NCBI RefSeq assembly: GCF_002844375.1
Contig: NZ_CP024199.1
Coordinates: 942,001 to 1,006,000, forward strand
Length of the DNA stretch: 64,000 nucleotides
Origin: Thalassospira marina
GTDB taxonomy: Bacteria > Pseudomonadota > Alphaproteobacteria > Rhodospirillales > Thalassospiraceae
Direction of reading: 5' to 3'
Made by a program: the position numbers and the translations under genes. Under the pieces are notes generated by a model. It did no database searches. It was not told the DNA's origin and saw nothing but the letters and a program-made list of their open reading frames with translations. Below are positions 26,454 to 34,632 of the stretch, piece after piece (position 1 is the first letter of the stretch; each line of letters opens with the position of its first letter).

Positions 26454-27755
26454 GTGATAGCGCAGTCGGGCGTCGCAAATTCGCGTCTGGAAGGTTTCCG
26501 TAATCTTACGCCGCAACAACGCTGGCAGCAGGTTGTCCAGGCCGTCGGCCTTGGCGAGGATGAGGCCGCATTACTTGAAGCCCCAGGGGCTTTGCCGATC
26601 GAAACAGCCAATGGCATGATCGAAAATGTGATCGGCACATTCGAACTTCCCATGGGGGTTGCGGCCAACTTTACCGTTAACGGGCGCGACTACATCATTC
26701 CGATGGTGGTTGAAGAACCGTCAATTGTTGCCGCGGCTTCTTATATGGCGCGTATTGTTCGCGGATGTGGGGGCTTTGAAACATCTGCCACCGATCCGCT
26801 GATGCGTGCCCAGGTTCAGATTGTCGGGCTTTCCGATCCCTATGGCGCGCGTCTTAAAATCCTTTCCGAGCGTACGAAAATTATCGAAGCAGCCAATGCC
26901 TGCGACAAGGTACTGATCGGGCTTGGCGGTGGTTGCCGCGATATTGAAGTTCATGTTTTCCCGGAAACACCCGGTGGCGCCATGGTCGTCATGCATTTGA
27001 TCGTGGATGTCCGTGACGCAATGGGGGCCAACACCGTCAATACAATGGCCGAACGCGTGGCACCGCTGGTCGAACAATTGACCGGTGGCACAGTCAGGTT
27101 GCGTATTTTGTCGAACCTGGCGGATCTACGGCTTGTTCGGGCACGGATCGCGGTCACACCCGAGGCACTTGCGACAAAGGATCTGTCCGGCGAAGAAATG
27201 ATCGACCGCATGGTGGCAGCTTACCAGTTTGCCGCGATTGATCCCTATCGCGCCGCAACCCATAACAAAGGCATCATGAACGGGATTGACCCGTTGATTG
27301 TGGCGACGGGCAATGACTGGCGCGCGATTGAAGCCGGTGCCCATGTTTGGGCGACCCGCAAGGGAAGTTACACGTCGCTTACGACCTGGGAAAAGGATAC
27401 TTCCGGTCATCTTGTTGGCACGCTTGAACTGCCGATGGCGGTTGGTATCGTCGGTGGTGCCACCAAGACCCATCCGCTGGCGAAATTGGCGCTGAAAATC
27501 CTGAATATCAGTTCCGCAACCGAACTGGCACAGCTTTGCGCGGCTCTTGGTCTTGCCCAGAACATGGCGGCAATGCGGGCCTTGGCAACAGAGGGTATCC
27601 AGCGGGGCCATATGGCATTGCATGCCCGTAATATTGCGATTGTCGCCGGTGCTGTCGGCCCCGAGATCGAGGCCGTGGCCAAAGAACTGGCCGCTGCGCA
27701 TGATGTCCGTGTCGAGCGGGCGCAAGACCTTCTGGCTGAACTTCGCAAGTCGTAA
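26454..27755 (+). CDS. mvaA: Degradative (class II) HMG-CoA reductase
   Basis: A 433-residue enzyme that oxidises mevalonate plus CoA to HMG-CoA with NAD. It closely follows the Pseudomonas mevalonii MvaA sequence as I recall it: ENVIGTFELPMGVA, VVEEPSIVAAASYMA (catalytic Glu), DVRDAMGANTVNTMAE, ATHNKGIMNGIDP (catalytic Lys), ATGNDWRA (Asp) and RGHMALHARN (His). I chose the GTG at 26454 because the GGGAGGA ribosome site lies inside the frame started at ATG 26439. Catabolic partners follow: a TRAP transporter and HMG-CoA lyase. Confidence 0.94.
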   Translation: MIAQSGVANSRLEGFRNLTPQQRWQQVVQAVGLGEDEAALLEAPGALPIETANGMIENVIGTFELPMGVAANFTVNGRDYIIPMVVEEPSIVAAASYMARIVRGCGGFETSATDPLMRAQVQIVGLSDPYGARLKILSERTKIIEAANACDKVLIGLGGGCRDIEVHVFPETPGGAMVVMHLIVDVRDAMGANTVNTMAERVAPLVEQLTGGTVRLRILSNLADLRLVRARIAVTPEALATKDLSGEEMIDRMVAAYQFAAIDPYRAATHNKGIMNGIDPLIVATGNDWRAIEAGAHVWATRKGSYTSLTTWEKDTSGHLVGTLELPMAVGIVGGATKTHPLAKLALKILNISSATELAQLCAALGLAQNMAAMRALATEGIQRGHMALHARNIAIVAGAVGPEIEAVAKELAAAHDVRVERAQDLLAELRKS

Positions 27756-27866
27756 CCAGATGCAGGGTCCTTGCAAAAGGACCCTGCCACGTTGACCCGT
27801 GTCACTGATAAAACCAAAAAGAAGAATGCCAAAAAGGCAGATAATTATTTTCCAAGGGAGGAAAAA

Positions 27867-28919
27867 ATGTTGAAAACTAAAATATCACGTCGTTCCCTGT
27901 TGCAGTTGAGCGCAGGTGGTCTTGTCGCTTTGGGCGCAACCAGGTTTGCAACCCCGGCGATTGCAAAAACCAGCAAGATTTCCTGGCGCATGCAGTCGCT
28001 GTGGGATGGTGGCACCACGCCACAGAAATACGAAGAACGGTTCGTTCAGAAAGTGGCCGAAAAGACCGATGGCGCTTTTGAGCTAAAGCTTTTTTCGGCA
28101 GGTCAAATCGTGCCGCCGGCACAGTCTTTCGATGCGGTTCGCGGCGGTGCCTTTCAGCTGATGAAGACATTTGACGGTTATACAGCGGGCAAAATCCCTG
28201 CCCATGCCTTTATCAGCACCATCCCCTTTGGCTACAAAAATTCGGCGGACTACGCTGCCTGGTTCTATGATCTTGGCGGTCTGGAAATGGCGCGCCAGTC
28301 CTACATGCCAGCAGGTCTTCACTACATTGCCCCAACCATCTACGATCAGGAACCGATCCATTCCAAGGTCGAGATCAAAACGATTGCTGATTTCAAAGAC
28401 AAGAAAGGGCGCTTTACCGGTTTGGCATCGACGGTGATGGCAGGATTTGGCGTTGCGGTGACGCCGCTTCCGACATCCGAAGTCTATTCCGCACTTGATA
28501 AAGGCCTGATCGACATTGCCGATCGCGGCGACCTGCAGGCCAATCTGGATGCCGGACTTGCCGAAGTCGCCAAATTCATCATTCTGCCGGGCGTACACCA
28601 GCCGACAACCGCCACGTCCTATGTGGCAAACAAGGCTGCGTTTGATAGTTTGCCAAATGATTTCCAGGTCGCTTTGGCCGAAGCTGCCCGGGAAATCTCG
28701 GATGAATATCAGGCCCAGAAAACCCAATCCGATGCCAGCGCCCTTGCCGCTTTCAAGGACAAAGGGGTGACGGTTATCGAGCTTGACGAGGCCGATGTGT
28801 CAGCAAACCGGTCCAAGGCAGCGGAAATCTGGCGCAAGGCAGCCAAGAACGATGCGCTTGCCAACAAGATTTTGGATAGCCAGATTGCCCAGATGCAAAA
28901 ACTGGGCTTGCTTGCCTGA
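27867..28919 (+). CDS. dctP: TRAP transporter solute-binding protein (DctP family)
   Basis: A 350-residue periplasmic protein. A twin-arginine-like leader (SRRSLLQLSAGG ... ATPAIA) suggests Tat or Sec export. The DctP fold is seen in ERFVQKVAEKTDGAFELKLFSAGQIVPPAQSFDAV and the conserved binding-Arg region. The ATG follows AAGGGAGGA. The substrate is inferred to be mevalonate from the neighbouring HMG-CoA reductase and lyase. A terminator-like hairpin separates it from the permease genes, fitting higher expression of the binding protein. Confidence 0.9.
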   Translation: MLKTKISRRSLLQLSAGGLVALGATRFATPAIAKTSKISWRMQSLWDGGTTPQKYEERFVQKVAEKTDGAFELKLFSAGQIVPPAQSFDAVRGGAFQLMKTFDGYTAGKIPAHAFISTIPFGYKNSADYAAWFYDLGGLEMARQSYMPAGLHYIAPTIYDQEPIHSKVEIKTIADFKDKKGRFTGLASTVMAGFGVAVTPLPTSEVYSALDKGLIDIADRGDLQANLDAGLAEVAKFIILPGVHQPTTATSYVANKAAFDSLPNDFQVALAEAAREISDEYQAQKTQSDASALAAFKDKGVTVIELDEADVSANRSKAAEIWRKAAKNDALANKILDSQIAQMQKLGLLA

Positions 28920-28928
28920 CAAATCCCG

Positions 28929-28961
28929 GGATACGCCGCTTGCGGCGTATCCAATCTTTTT
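28929..28961 (+). terminator. Attenuator-like hairpin between dctP and dctQ
   Basis: GGATACGCC (28929-28937) pairs perfectly with GGCGTATCC (28944-28952), extended by GC/GC, then AATCTTTTT. It would stop part of the transcripts after the binding-protein gene or protect their 3' ends. Confidence 0.7.
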
Positions 28962-28977
28962 CAGTTAGCGAGCAAAC

Positions 28978-29514
28978 ATGCCTTTGTTGGTCAAAACCCT
29001 CTACGACATGGTTACGGCGCTTAACAGGCTGGTCTTTCGGGGTGCCAGCCTTTTGATGTTCATCATTGTGCCTGTCATGCTTTTTGCCGTCGTTTCGCGC
29101 TATATCTTCAATGCGCCCTCGTCCTGGGCAATGGAATTGGCGACGCTTGTCTTTGGTCCCTATTTCCTGCTTGCAGGTCCCTATCTGTTGCACGAACACG
29201 GCCATGTTAATCTTGATCTCGTTCAACATGCCGTCAGCCCAAACGTGCGCCGGGTGCTGGAGATCGTTAACTATCCCGTCATTATCGCATTTTGCGTCAT
29301 CCTGCTGTTTTATGCCGTGCCGTTCGCAGAACAGGCCTGGCAATATGGCGAGACGTCCTATTCCTCGTGGAACCCGCCGATCTGGCCGGTGAAGTTTTTC
29401 ATACCGCTGGCACTCGTCCTGCTTGGATTGCAGGCTCTGGTCGAATGGTTGCGTGTCCTTTTTGATCCTTCCGCCATGCACGATGCCGCCACTGAGCATG
29501 AGGTCTCCAACTAA
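28978..29514 (+). CDS. dctQ: TRAP transporter small permease (DctQ family)
   Basis: A 178-residue protein with four predicted membrane helices, for example FRGASLLMFIIVPVMLFAVVSRY and VNYPVIIAFCVILLFYAVPF. The N-terminal pattern V-SRYIFNAPSSWAMELA is typical of DctQ. It joins DctM to form the membrane part of the carrier. Its stop overlaps the dctM start (TAATG). Confidence 0.9.
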   Translation: MPLLVKTLYDMVTALNRLVFRGASLLMFIIVPVMLFAVVSRYIFNAPSSWAMELATLVFGPYFLLAGPYLLHEHGHVNLDLVQHAVSPNVRRVLEIVNYPVIIAFCVILLFYAVPFAEQAWQYGETSYSSWNPPIWPVKFFIPLALVLLGLQALVEWLRVLFDPSAMHDAATEHEVSN

Positions 29515-30824
29515 TGTCATCGACCGAAATTCTCATTGTCATGTTTGGCGGGCTAAGTGTTTTCCTGCTGGCAGGGCTGCCGGTTGCTTTCGTGCTCGGT
29601 GGTCTCTCGGTACTGTTCACCGTGATATTCTGGGATGCGAACGCACTTGTTGTGCTCGTCCTGCAGATATTTGACACGATGCATTCGGAAGCACTGCTTG
29701 GTATTCCGCTTTACATCTTCATGGCGATGCTGCTGCAACGCTCCAATGTTATTCAGGATCTCTACCGCGCGATGGAACTCTGGTTCGGGCATGTGCGCGG
29801 GGGCCTGGCAATTGGCACAGTGGTTATCTGCCTTGTCATGGCGGCGATGACCGGGGTTGTCGGGGCTGCTGTGACGGCTATGGGCATCCTTGCGTTACCT
29901 GAAATGTTAAAGCGCGGATATGACCCCCGTCTTGCCTCGGGTACGATCTGCGCATCGGGTACGCTGGGTATTCTGATTCCGCCTTCGGTTTTAACGATTG
30001 TATATTCCGTGACGGCCCAGGTTTCGATCGGCAAAATGTTGATTGCCGGTATCATTCCGGGCGTGCTGCTGGGATCGCTTTATATTGGTTATATCCTTGT
30101 TATCGGATATTTCCGTCCTGAAATGATCCCCGCGCGCGAAGACGGTTTTCGGGCCAGCTGGCGCGAAAAATTTCTGTCGCTAAAAACCCTTATCCTTCCA
30201 TCAATGATCATTATCATGGTGCTGGGGTCGATTTTCCTGGGCATTGCCACCCCGACCGAGGCCGCCGCTGTAGGTGTATTTGGCGCGGGAATCGCCGCAT
30301 TGCTGCGGGGCAATCTGAAGTTCGATATGCTTCAGGAATGCGCGAAAGGAACGCTCAAGACCACAGGCATGATTCTCTGGATTACCCTTGGTGCCAAGGC
30401 CTATGTGGCAATCTTTACCAGTCTCGGCGGGGCCGATACCCTGTTCCAGTTGCTGGAAGGGCTGGATGCAAACCCCTATGTGGTGCTGGCCCTGATGATG
30501 CTGATCCTTGTCTTTCTGGGGACCGTGCTTGACGAGATCGGCATCATTTTGCTGACCGTGCCGGTTTTTCTGCCGGTTGTTCAGTTCTATGGCTTTGATC
30601 AAATCTGGTTTGGGGTGCTGTTCGCATTGACGATCCAGATGGGGTATATCAGCCCGCCTTTCGGTTACACCCTGTTCTACATCAAGGGAACCTTGCCCAA
30701 AAACATCAATATGAGCGTGGTCTACCGCGGGATACTGCCCTTCTTTCTGTTGCAGATCGTCGGGTTGTTAATCTGCGTTGCCTTGCCCGATCTTATCTCC
30801 TGGCTGCCCGAGCATATGAAATGA
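29514..30824 (+). CDS. dctM: TRAP transporter large permease (DctM family)
   Basis: A 436-residue protein with about 12 membrane helices. Family motifs include LGIPLYIFMAMLLQRS, ASGTLGILIPPSV and GIATPTEAAAVGVFGA, and the terminal ISPPFGYTLFYIKG. This subunit carries the Na-driven substrate path. The TGA stop overlaps the ATG of the HMG-CoA lyase gene by 4 bases, which binds transport and catabolism into one operon. Confidence 0.93.
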   Translation: MSSTEILIVMFGGLSVFLLAGLPVAFVLGGLSVLFTVIFWDANALVVLVLQIFDTMHSEALLGIPLYIFMAMLLQRSNVIQDLYRAMELWFGHVRGGLAIGTVVICLVMAAMTGVVGAAVTAMGILALPEMLKRGYDPRLASGTICASGTLGILIPPSVLTIVYSVTAQVSIGKMLIAGIIPGVLLGSLYIGYILVIGYFRPEMIPAREDGFRASWREKFLSLKTLILPSMIIIMVLGSIFLGIATPTEAAAVGVFGAGIAALLRGNLKFDMLQECAKGTLKTTGMILWITLGAKAYVAIFTSLGGADTLFQLLEGLDANPYVVLALMMLILVFLGTVLDEIGIILLTVPVFLPVVQFYGFDQIWFGVLFALTIQMGYISPPFGYTLFYIKGTLPKNINMSVVYRGILPFFLLQIVGLLICVALPDLISWLPEHMK

Positions 30825-31687
30825 GTCCCGCCATGATGGAAGACAAAAAGGTCACAATCGTCGAGGTAGGCCCCCGTGATGGCCTGCAAACAGAAAAGAA
30901 ATTTGTCGAAACCGCATCGAAGATAAAACTCGTCGATATGCTGGGCACCTGTGGCTTCAAGCGAATTGAAGCCACCAGTTTTGTTTCCCCGCGCTGGGTG
31001 CCACAGATGGCCGATGCCAGCGAGCTCATGGCCGGAATTAACCGCCATCCCGGCGTAACCTATTCCGTGCTGACCCCTAATCTCAGGGCTTTTGAGGGGG
31101 CGGTTGCGGCGCGCGCCGATGAAGTGGCGATCTTTGCTTCTGCTTCGGAAAGCTTCAGTCAAAAGAACATCAATTGCCGCATTGCCGAAAGTCTGGATCG
31201 TTTCCGGCCGGTTATCGCGGCAGCCAAAGACGCAGGAATCCCGGTAAGGGGCTATGTCTCCTGTATCGTGGTGTGCCCGTATGAAGGGCCGATTGCACCG
31301 GATATCGTCGCACGTGTGACAGCCGACATGATGGCACTTGGCTGCCACGAAGTCAGCCTGGGAGATACCGTTGGTCAGGGGCACCCCGAAACCATCGCCG
31401 CAATGCTTGATGCCGTGCTTTCGGTCGCGCCAGCGGATCGGCTTGCGGGCCATTACCATGATACAAACGGGCGGGCGATTGAAAACATCGAGGTAAGCCT
31501 TGATCGGGGCTTGCGTGTTTTTGACAGTGCGATTGCCGGTCTTGGCGGTTGTCCCTATGCACCGGGTGCAGAAGGTAATGTCGATACCTGCAAGGTTGAT
31601 GCCCTTATGCGAAAGCTGGGTTTTGACACAGGGTTGATTCCAGAACGCCTTGTAGATGCCGCCAATTTTGCCGTCGGGTTAAGGTAA
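30821..31687 (+). CDS. mvaB: Hydroxymethylglutaryl-CoA lyase
   Basis: A 288-residue TIM-barrel enzyme that cleaves HMG-CoA to acetyl-CoA and acetoacetate. It shows EVGPRDGLQTEKKFV, IEATSFVSPRWVPQMAD, EVSLGDTVGQGHP and the active-site loop GLGGCPYAPGAEGNVDT with the catalytic Cys. Length is usual for bacterial MvaB. It is last in the mevalonate cassette, translationally coupled to dctM. No acetoacetyl-CoA synthetase or transferase is nearby, so acetoacetate must be handled elsewhere. Confidence 0.95.
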   Translation: MSPAMMEDKKVTIVEVGPRDGLQTEKKFVETASKIKLVDMLGTCGFKRIEATSFVSPRWVPQMADASELMAGINRHPGVTYSVLTPNLRAFEGAVAARADEVAIFASASESFSQKNINCRIAESLDRFRPVIAAAKDAGIPVRGYVSCIVVCPYEGPIAPDIVARVTADMMALGCHEVSLGDTVGQGHPETIAAMLDAVLSVAPADRLAGHYHDTNGRAIENIEVSLDRGLRVFDSAIAGLGGCPYAPGAEGNVDTCKVDALMRKLGFDTGLIPERLVDAANFAVGLR

Positions 31688-31707
31688 ACCGGACAATATT
31701 GGTTCGC

Positions 31708-31770
31708 CATTTCCTGCCCAAACCTTTCCCGTTCAAGGGGCAGGCGGCCAGGGTCAAGGATGTGTTCTAG
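31708..31770 (+). pseudogene. cckA-like 3' end fragment (receiver-domain tail)
   Basis: Twenty codons and a TAG encode HFLPKPFPFKGQAARVKDVF, aligned without gaps to the last 20 residues of CckA (HFLPKPFSLKELATKVKEVL, 24723-24782). I count 49 identical bases of 63, including an unbroken 18-base match CCATTTCCTGCCCAAACC (24722-24739 and 31707-31724). There is no start codon and no upstream receiver sequence; similarity stops just before the CAT, 20 bases after the mvaB stop. A terminator-like hairpin follows. It is a gene remnant, not a functional gene. Confidence 0.8.
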
Positions 31771-31827
31771 GCTCGTGATGAATGCGTTTCGCCCAGCCGT
31801 GATCGGCAAAGGGTTTGCATGTTTCAA

Positions 31828-31864
31828 AGGCGCCAAACCGGCTTCACGGATTGGCGTCTTTTTA
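31828..31864 (+). terminator. Terminator after the cckA-like fragment
   Basis: AGGCGCCAA (31828-31836) pairs with TTGGCGTCT (31851-31859, one G-U), then TTTTA. It may end the mevalonate operon and may once have been the cckA terminator. Confidence 0.7.
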
Positions 31865-31977
31865 TTTTAACCTGTATAAAAGTGGATTACGCAACCGTGC
31901 TGTGATTAAACCATATCTATCAATCGTTTAAACGCATAAAGGGTGCCCTGTTCGCACCCGGACGGAGCCGCCAGAAC

Positions 31978-32745
31978 GTGCAGGATCATTTTGAATTTCG
32001 CACCGCCCGTAACAGGGCGGGCTGGGGCTGGGGTAGGGGCGGTTTGCTGCTGTTGGTGTCCGCCGTGGTTTTGATGTGTCAGTTGCAGGCAGCACACGCC
32101 CAACAGGCCCTATCCCATGGCGGGAAGGATGCGGAAAAATGCCTGGTGATGGCGATGCCCGAAGTATTGGGGCCGCAAAATAGCTACGAAAACTACATCC
32201 TGGCAATGTCACAGGCGGGCCTGTGCGTTGATCCCGTCTGGATGCCCAATGACCGTGCGCGTATCGCCCTTGAAAAGGGCGAGGTTGATGGCATTTTTGC
32301 CCGGCCAGCGGGGTTTGAAGCCGTTGTTTCCGTGCCAGTCGTTGCTGGCACCATGCGGGTAGGGCGTGTGCCGGAAATACTGGTTACAAGCGATCCCGCC
32401 ATTACCGGGCTGGATGATTTGAAAGGCCAGTCCATAGCAACCTGGTTGGGCACAAAATGGACCGATGATCTGCTGGTTGGTTATGCCAATGTCGTGCGGG
32501 TGCCCGGTGGCCCGGTGATGATGCAAAACATGCTTAAACTCGGCCGGGTCGATGCCATGCTGCTTGATGGTTATTCCTTAAAGGTCAGCGGCGGTGTTCC
32601 CACCGGCTTTCATGCCCGCGAAATTGGCGAAATCACGGTCTATAGCTGGCTTCTCGCCCGATATAGCGATTACCTGCCGAAACTTGACGCCGGTACAGTC
32701 ATCTATCGCCAAAACCTGCAGGTGGGCGGTGGCGAAAGGTTCTGA
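31978..32745 (+). CDS. Lone periplasmic solute-binding protein, type 3 fold
   Basis: A 255-residue protein starting at GTG. A positively charged N-terminus and hydrophobic stretch (GGLLLLVSAVVLMCQL ... AHA/Q) form a signal peptide. The rest resembles family 3 extracellular binding proteins: ALEKGEVDGIFARPAGFE, SDPAITGLDDLKGQSIATWLGT and MLKLGRVDAMLLDG. There is no transporter gene beside it, so it may work with a distant permease or a sensor. The ligand cannot be read from the sequence. Confidence 0.75.
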   Translation: MQDHFEFRTARNRAGWGWGRGGLLLLVSAVVLMCQLQAAHAQQALSHGGKDAEKCLVMAMPEVLGPQNSYENYILAMSQAGLCVDPVWMPNDRARIALEKGEVDGIFARPAGFEAVVSVPVVAGTMRVGRVPEILVTSDPAITGLDDLKGQSIATWLGTKWTDDLLVGYANVVRVPGGPVMMQNMLKLGRVDAMLLDGYSLKVSGGVPTGFHAREIGEITVYSWLLARYSDYLPKLDAGTVIYRQNLQVGGGERF

Positions 32746-32842
32746 TGCGGATCGTCGCCTGATCGGAAAATAACAGATCATAAGCGGTGGTAAGGTTCTG
32801 CTATTGGCGGCTTTTTTACGTTCGGCGAGCTTTGAGCTGCTT

Positions 32843-33613
32843 TTAAAATGTATCGGTTTCCGGCGGCAGGTTACGGTTCTGGTCCTGCGCCTCGATCACG
32901 GTTTCGCGTGACCGCCCGGTAATGTTTACCGGCTGGCTGGCCTGGTGGGACGTGACCCGGCCAAAGAAATCCGATAGCTCCTTTGCCACCTTTTCCGGGG
33001 CGGTCACCTGCCGCAGGGTAAAGCTGTAGCCCAGCCGGTCGGTAATCCGCAGATCGCCAAAATCAAAGATATTGCCAATCACGCTTTTATAAATCTGCGT
33101 CGCCTTGATGGCTTCAAACCCGGTATCGTCCTGATCTTTGATAAATACGCCACTGCGTGTAACGATGCGGTTATTGGTAATAACGCGTTCAAAGAAAAAC
33201 AGGTCGCGAATGGCGGTAACCGGCAGCAAAATGCTGTCGCGCGCCGCCGCCGTTGAAAGGCCAAGGGCGCGGCGGAAAATCCGCCAGATAATCGAAATCG
33301 CCGCAATGATCACGCCAAACAGGGCAATCGAAAACACGAATTCGTAATTTTCCCACAGTTGGTTAAGGGCGGCAAAGGCATCCGGCCCGGTGACCGCCGA
33401 TTTAAGGTAAGGCCGCAGGAATTCATAAATCTCGGCATAGTGATAGGCGGCATAAATCAGCACCGCCAGCCAGATGATCTTGATAATGCCCGGCACCAGA
33501 ACCGATGTTGGCGATAACGGCAAATCCATGATTACGACTTCACCGTCATGCAAATGGCGGCGAATACCCTTGAAGGGTTTGGTTTGCGCGTTCTCGCTGG
33601 TCTTCTGGCTCAT
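32843..33613 (-). CDS. PH-domain (bPH2-like) membrane protein
   Basis: A 256-residue protein with two membrane helices (about 38-58 and 93-115) followed by a bacterial PH-like domain: FFFERVITNNRIVTRSGVFIKDQDDTGFEAI and DFGDLRITDRLGYSF. Function is unknown; relatives resemble YdbS/YdbT-type membrane proteins. I placed the start at MSQKTSENAQ, since the frame upstream (to 33670) has no family-like sequence. Confidence 0.75.
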   Translation of the reverse strand: MSQKTSENAQTKPFKGIRRHLHDGEVVIMDLPLSPTSVLVPGIIKIIWLAVLIYAAYHYAEIYEFLRPYLKSAVTGPDAFAALNQLWENYEFVFSIALFGVIIAAISIIWRIFRRALGLSTAAARDSILLPVTAIRDLFFFERVITNNRIVTRSGVFIKDQDDTGFEAIKATQIYKSVIGNIFDFGDLRITDRLGYSFTLRQVTAPEKVAKELSDFFGRVTSHQASQPVNITGRSRETVIEAQDQNRNLPPETDTF

Positions 33614-33761
33614 TGGCACGATCCTGTTCTGGCAGATGCCCCAACATACTGCCTGCATGATATTTCGCAAGCAGCCACCCCGCCATTGTTAATTCGGCTA
33701 TGGCGGACTGGGGCAGGTCTGGTCTGGGCTGGAAGGGTTGGTTCCTACGCTTGTGCTGCCT

Positions 33762-34574
33762 TTAAAACTGCCCGTCCTTGGCAAACAGGTCGGCCAGGAT
33801 CGCATCGCGGGCCGTGAATCCGGGGGGCTGTGCCGGGCGGGTGGTATCGCGGGTCAGGCGGGCAAAAACCACCTGGCGGTCGCCTTTTTTGGCCCAGCCA
33901 ACAAACCAGCCCACCGGTTGCCCTTTGATCACGCTTAAATCAGGCTTTTGCGACAGGGCCGCACCGGTTTTACCAAAAACATGCCACCCGCTGGCTTGTT
34001 CGCCAATGTCAAACAGCTTGGGTGCCATTTCATAGGTAGCCTTGGAAACCGGCAATTCATGGCGCAGCAGTTTTTGCAAAAACGCCACCTGTTCGGCAGG
34101 CGATATTTGCAGGCTGGAACTTAACCAGGCGCGCGTCAGGCCGTTATCTTTGCCCTTATCCCCCGAAACATCGCCATTGCCATACTCAAAGGCGCGCACA
34201 TAATTTTCATAGCGATCCTTGCCCAATCGCTGCGTAATCTGCTGCGAATACCAGACGACGGAATATTTGATCCAGCTTGCCGGGTCGGTATCCTGCTGCC
34301 ATTCCTTGCGCCAGTCGGGATATCCGGCCTTGAACGGCAAAATCGGGTGATGGGTATCCTTTAATATCCCGGCATCATACCCCATCAGGCTGATGGCGAT
34401 TTTAAAGGTCGATGCCGCACTGGCGCGATGCTGGCAATCCCCCTGCGCGATCAGGGTTTCACCTGTTTTGGCATCGGCCAGCAGGGTGCAAACCGTTATC
34501 GTCTTTGCCTGGCTGGCCTGTGGCAAAAACACTGTTCCTGCCACAATCGCCAACATAACCGCGCCAATTTTCAT
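33762..34574 (-). CDS. Class D (OXA-type) beta-lactamase
   Basis: A 270-residue secreted serine enzyme. The signal peptide ends near residue 23 (SQA/K). All class D motifs are present: STFK (55-58, active Ser55 and carboxylatable Lys58), SVV (105-107), YGN (131-133), KTG (202-204) and WFVGW (223-227). It hydrolyses beta-lactams. No mobile element or integron is nearby, so it looks like a resident chromosomal gene. The substrate spectrum cannot be judged from sequence alone. Confidence 0.93.
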   Translation of the reverse strand: MKIGAVMLAIVAGTVFLPQASQAKTITVCTLLADAKTGETLIAQGDCQHRASAASTFKIAISLMGYDAGILKDTHHPILPFKAGYPDWRKEWQQDTDPASWIKYSVVWYSQQITQRLGKDRYENYVRAFEYGNGDVSGDKGKDNGLTRAWLSSSLQISPAEQVAFLQKLLRHELPVSKATYEMAPKLFDIGEQASGWHVFGKTGAALSQKPDLSVIKGQPVGWFVGWAKKGDRQVVFARLTRDTTRPAQPPGFTARDAILADLFAKDGQF

Positions 34575-34632
34575 GATCCGGACTGCCTTTTATAATGCGT
34601 TTGAACGCGCAGTCTGATCGTAAAAACTGAAT

